Assembly: GCA_031265535.1 (NCBI GenBank)
Contig: JAISCO010000122.1
Coordinates: forward strand, 1 to 6,602
DNA from: Spirochaetaceae bacterium
GTDB lineage: Bacteria; Spirochaetota; Spirochaetia; Treponematales; Breznakiellaceae
DNA: 6,602 bases
Direction of reading: 5' to 3'
Shown here: positions 4,219 to 6,602 of the stretch, piece by piece
Layout: every line of letters starts with the position of its first letter
Position numbering within the stretch: the stretch's first letter is position 1
Program-made: the position numbers and the translations under genes
The notes under the pieces: generated by a model
Seen by the model: the letters and a program-made list of their open reading frames with translations, nothing else
The model's database searches: none
What the model was told of the DNA's origin: nothing

Positions 4219-6375
4219 ATGGCAACTTTATATACGGAATCTGATGAGCGTTATGGATATGATTTTGTTGGCAAAGAGTTTTTGCCGAAAAACTGTGATG
4301 AATACTATTTGCGTGATATGCGGCTTAACGCGCTGTATGCGTCAAAGGGCGGGCGCAAACCGGAACAATTTCGTCATCTTAGCCCGGAAGAAATCTCAGG
4401 TTTGATACAAAACAGAAATATATCCACGCATTGGGACGATGTTTTTGTAACAAACCGCTTTAATCCCGCGTATATAAAGGACAATTTTTTTGCGGGCCGT
4501 GTGCGTATAGGCGCGTGTACCGGAGGGCTTTTGCGCTATCATGATTATGTTGTGCCCGCCGGAATCACAAAAAGCAGAATTATATCGTGCGATATAGGCG
4601 ATAACTGCGCGATTCATGACTGCGCGTACATCTCGCATTATATAATAGGAGACGGCGTAATTCTTTCTTCTGTAAATGAGCTGGATACAACGAATCATTC
4701 CAAATTCGGCGAGGGTGTAATAAAAGACGGCGAGGATGAGGCGCTGCGTGTCTGGATAGAGCCTGTAAACGAAAATGGCGGACGCGGGGTGCTGCCTTTT
4801 GCCGGAATGATATGCGCCGACGCATATTTGTGGGCAACAAACCGCGACGACACGGAATTGATGCATATATTTAAAAACATTACACAGAATTCCGTTGACA
4901 ACAGGCGCGGCTATTACGGTGAAATCGGTCATGGCGTAATAATCAAGCATAGTAAAACATTGAAAGATCTGCGCATAGGAGACGGCGCTTATATAAAAGG
5001 CGCTAACAAATTAAAAAACCTGACAATAAAATCCGATGAAAAAGAGCCTACGCAGATAGGCGAAGGTGTGGAACTGGTAAACGGCATAATCGGTTATGGC
5101 TGCCATATTTTTTATGGCAGCAAAGCGGTTCGTTTTGTGCTTGGCAATAACTGCGGATTAAAGTACGGGGCGCGTCTTATTCATTCGATACTCGGGGATA
5201 ATTCAACGGTATCATGCTGCGAAGTGTTGAACAATCTTGTATTTCCGGCTCACGAACAGCATCACAATAATTCATTTTTGATAGCGTCAATGATAATGGG
5301 TCAGTCGAACATGGCTGCCGGCGCAACCATCGGGTCAAACCACAACAGCCGGGGAAACGATGGCGAAATCATAGCGGGACGCGGTTTTTGGCCGGGGCTT
5401 TCCAGTTCCTTAAAACACAATTCGCGTTTTGCCGGCTTTACAATAATTACAAAAGGCAATTATCCGTTTGAGTTAAATATCCCGCTGCCTTTCTGTATGC
5501 TCAGCAACAACAGTGAAAATACGCGGCGCCTACTCATGCCCGCTTACTGGTGGATGCACAATTTGTACGCGCTTGAGCGGAACAGTTGGAAGGCGCGCGC
5601 GCGCGATAAACGTTCTTTTATTGAACAGCATTTTGAAACGGACTATCTTGCTCCCGATACAGCCGCTGAAATAATATACGCGCTCGAATGGCTTAAAAAC
5701 GCGCTCGTCAATATTGATGAGCGCGGCTCTATTTCCGTGCCGGAAAGAGTTTTTGAACGTTCCAATCTGCCGGTCATTGTGGTTAAGGCGCGCCAGTCCA
5801 TGGCCGCTTACCGTGATATGCTTGTTTACTACGCGGTAAAAACCCTTGTCAATTATTTTTCTGAAACGAGTTATGATTTTGAAAGTTTTAACGCCGCGCA
5901 TCCGCAAAATGTTTCTTTTGAGTGGGAGAGTCTTGGCGGGCAGTTTGTTCCGCGTGATAAGGCGGACGCGCTTCGCGGAGCAATCCGAAACGGCGCTCTT
6001 TCCTCGTGGGATATGATACACAAAGAGTATGCGCGTCTTTTATCCGAATATCCGCTGGACAGGGCGCGGAACGCTCTGCAAGTTTTGCGCTTCCTTCACG
6101 GCGGCGGCGCGTTTACTAGGCCGTTTACAAGGCAAGACTGGGGGGGACTCCTTGACGAGGCGGCGCGTATCCGCCGTTATATTGACGATCAGGTTTACAT
6201 AACAAAAAACAAAGACTATATTGATCCGTTCCGCGCCATAACATACAAAAGAGAGGCCGAACGCGACGCCGTACTTGGCAAAATGGACGACAATCCCCTG
6301 CTGTCCCATATCAGGAGTGAGAGCGCCTTGTTCTTTGAACGCCTTGATGCGGCGCGGCGGGCCGCGCATTCGTGA
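4219..6375 (+). CDS. DUF4954 family left-handed beta-helix protein
   Basis: A 718-residue protein recognised as DUF4954, a family of unknown function best known to me from Bacteroidota and Treponema. The region from QFRHLSPEEI (50-59) through FNPAYIKDNFFAGRVRIG (81-98) matches the usual family start, so about 50 residues precede it. Hexapeptide-type turns follow, as in left-handed beta-helix acyltransferases and sugar nucleotidyltransferases: IGDN (126), IGDG (143), FGEG (163), IGHG (236), IGDG (253), IGEG (280), IGYG (291), LGNN (308) and LGDN (325). A highly conserved block runs from IGSNHNSRGNDGEI (371-384) through GFWPGLSSSLKHNSRF to NIPLPF (420-425). The last 280 residues are helical and arginine-rich. 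No signal peptide or membrane segment is seen, so it is probably cytoplasmic. The fold suggests sugar or nucleotide-sugar binding or acyl transfer, but no activity can be assigned. AAGGAA (4204-4209) lies 9 nt before the ATG. Confidence 0.87.
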   Translation: MATLYTESDERYGYDFVGKEFLPKNCDEYYLRDMRLNALYASKGGRKPEQFRHLSPEEISGLIQNRNISTHWDDVFVTNRFNPAYIKDNFFAGRVRIGACTGGLLRYHDYVVPAGITKSRIISCDIGDNCAIHDCAYISHYIIGDGVILSSVNELDTTNHSKFGEGVIKDGEDEALRVWIEPVNENGGRGVLPFAGMICADAYLWATNRDDTELMHIFKNITQNSVDNRRGYYGEIGHGVIIKHSKTLKDLRIGDGAYIKGANKLKNLTIKSDEKEPTQIGEGVELVNGIIGYGCHIFYGSKAVRFVLGNNCGLKYGARLIHSILGDNSTVSCCEVLNNLVFPAHEQHHNNSFLIASMIMGQSNMAAGATIGSNHNSRGNDGEIIAGRGFWPGLSSSLKHNSRFAGFTIITKGNYPFELNIPLPFCMLSNNSENTRRLLMPAYWWMHNLYALERNSWKARARDKRSFIEQHFETDYLAPDTAAEIIYALEWLKNALVNIDERGSISVPERVFERSNLPVIVVKARQSMAAYRDMLVYYAVKTLVNYFSETSYDFESFNAAHPQNVSFEWESLGGQFVPRDKADALRGAIRNGALSSWDMIHKEYARLLSEYPLDRARNALQVLRFLHGGGAFTRPFTRQDWGGLLDEAARIRRYIDDQVYITKNKDYIDPFRAITYKREAERDAVLGKMDDNPLLSHIRSESALFFERLDAARRAAHS

Positions 6376-6453
6376 AAATTAGCGTCCATTCGCGGCCTAG
6401 CGTTTGTACACGATTGTAACAGTGGATGAATTTGTTCCAAACATAAAGAATTT

Positions 6454-6602
6454 GGTGGTGATCTAGAAAGTATGATGAAAAGCGGAAAGGCAAAGAGGAC
6501 AAAAGGCGATACTATAAATAATGCAAATAACTATAGACATCAATTGTCCCCGTTGCCATAGCCCTAACATTACTAAAAACGGGAAAAAAATCAAGGGCAA
6601 AC
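6454..6602 (+). mobile_element. Left end of an IS1-family insertion sequence (partial)
   Basis: The element is inferred from the IS1-type transposase start at 6521. In classical IS1 the first gene starts about 56 bases inside the left terminal repeat, and that repeat begins GGTGAT. Here GGTGGTGATC occurs at 6454-6463, with GGTGAT at 6457-6462, 64 bases before the ATG. The boundary is therefore placed at 6454-6457. The right end and target duplication are outside the window, so the edge is provisional. Confidence 0.5.
6521..6602 (+). CDS. IS1-family transposase, N-terminal zinc-binding part (truncated by window edge)
   Basis: Twenty-seven codons are visible before the window ends. The reading contains C9-P-R-C12, then SPNITKNGKKIKGK. 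This matches the start of InsA-like proteins of IS1, in which a CPxC pair, a KNG stretch and a glycine-lysine turn precede a second cysteine pair in a zinc-finger-like DNA-binding domain. The second cysteine pair and any catalytic part lie beyond the edge. No good Shine-Dalgarno is seen at a normal distance; AAAAGG at 6500-6505 is about 15 bases upstream. Whether the element is intact, or uses the IS1 frameshift, cannot be judged. Confidence 0.75.
   Translation, partial: MQITIDINCPRCHSPNITKNGKKIKGK

Noticed and set aside
5593..5605. Alternating GC tract of 13 bases
   Set aside because: It encodes Lys-Ala-Arg-Ala-Arg in the DUF4954 gene; possible Z-DNA character is not supported by anything else.
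6352..6367. GCGCGG / CCGCGC hairpin at the end of the DUF4954 gene
   Set aside because: It falls inside Arg/Ala codons and no T run follows, so it is more likely codon-driven than a terminator.
4396..6502. Several long open frames on the minus strand within and just past the DUF4954 gene
   Set aside because: They are antisense shadows of a GC-biased gene, with no family resemblance and no convincing ribosome sites; the + strand frame has conserved hexapeptide motifs throughout.
6472..6561. Short open frame starting with two ATGs upstream of the IS1 transposase start
   Set aside because: It overlaps the transposase in another frame, lacks a ribosome site and has a lysine-rich, unfamiliar product.

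Overview
The window looks like a chromosomal segment from an anaerobic, host-associated bacterium, most plausibly a spirochaete of the Treponema group, with Bacteroidota as the main alternative. This rests on recollection of where the DUF4954 beta-helix family and IS1-family elements are common, plus moderate GC with Shine-Dalgarno-led genes. No rRNA or other marker gene is present, so the assignment is tentative.

Layout: bases 1-235 are a non-coding leader with a nested inverted repeat (67-139) and a five-unit heptanucleotide tandem repeat (143-177). Then come a Na+/phosphate cotransporter-like membrane protein with a PhoU-like tail (236-1900); a 190-bp gap carrying four consecutive inverted repeats; a Type II restriction endonuclease (2091-2855) overlapping an amino-methylating DNA methyltransferase (2852-4087); a short gap with an AT-rich hairpin and a good sigma-70-like promoter; a large DUF4954 left-handed beta-helix protein (4219-6375); and the 5' end of an IS1-family insertion sequence cut by the window edge (start codon at 6521). 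All genes are on the + strand.

The restriction-modification pair is the only clear functional unit. Endonuclease and methyltransferase are translationally coupled by a stop/start overlap and are visibly more AT-rich than the genes on both sides, suggesting an acquired defence cassette set between housekeeping genes. The endonuclease has a PD...SxK active-site pattern like that of enzymes cutting CCGG-containing sites, and the methyltransferase has an SPPY catalytic motif typical of N4-cytosine methylation. No separate controller (C) protein gene is visible. The stem-loop cluster and TTGTT/AACAA palindromes just upstream are candidates for a cis-acting control region, or may be a dispersed intergenic repeat. 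The transporter and the DUF4954 gene have no obvious functional link to the cassette.
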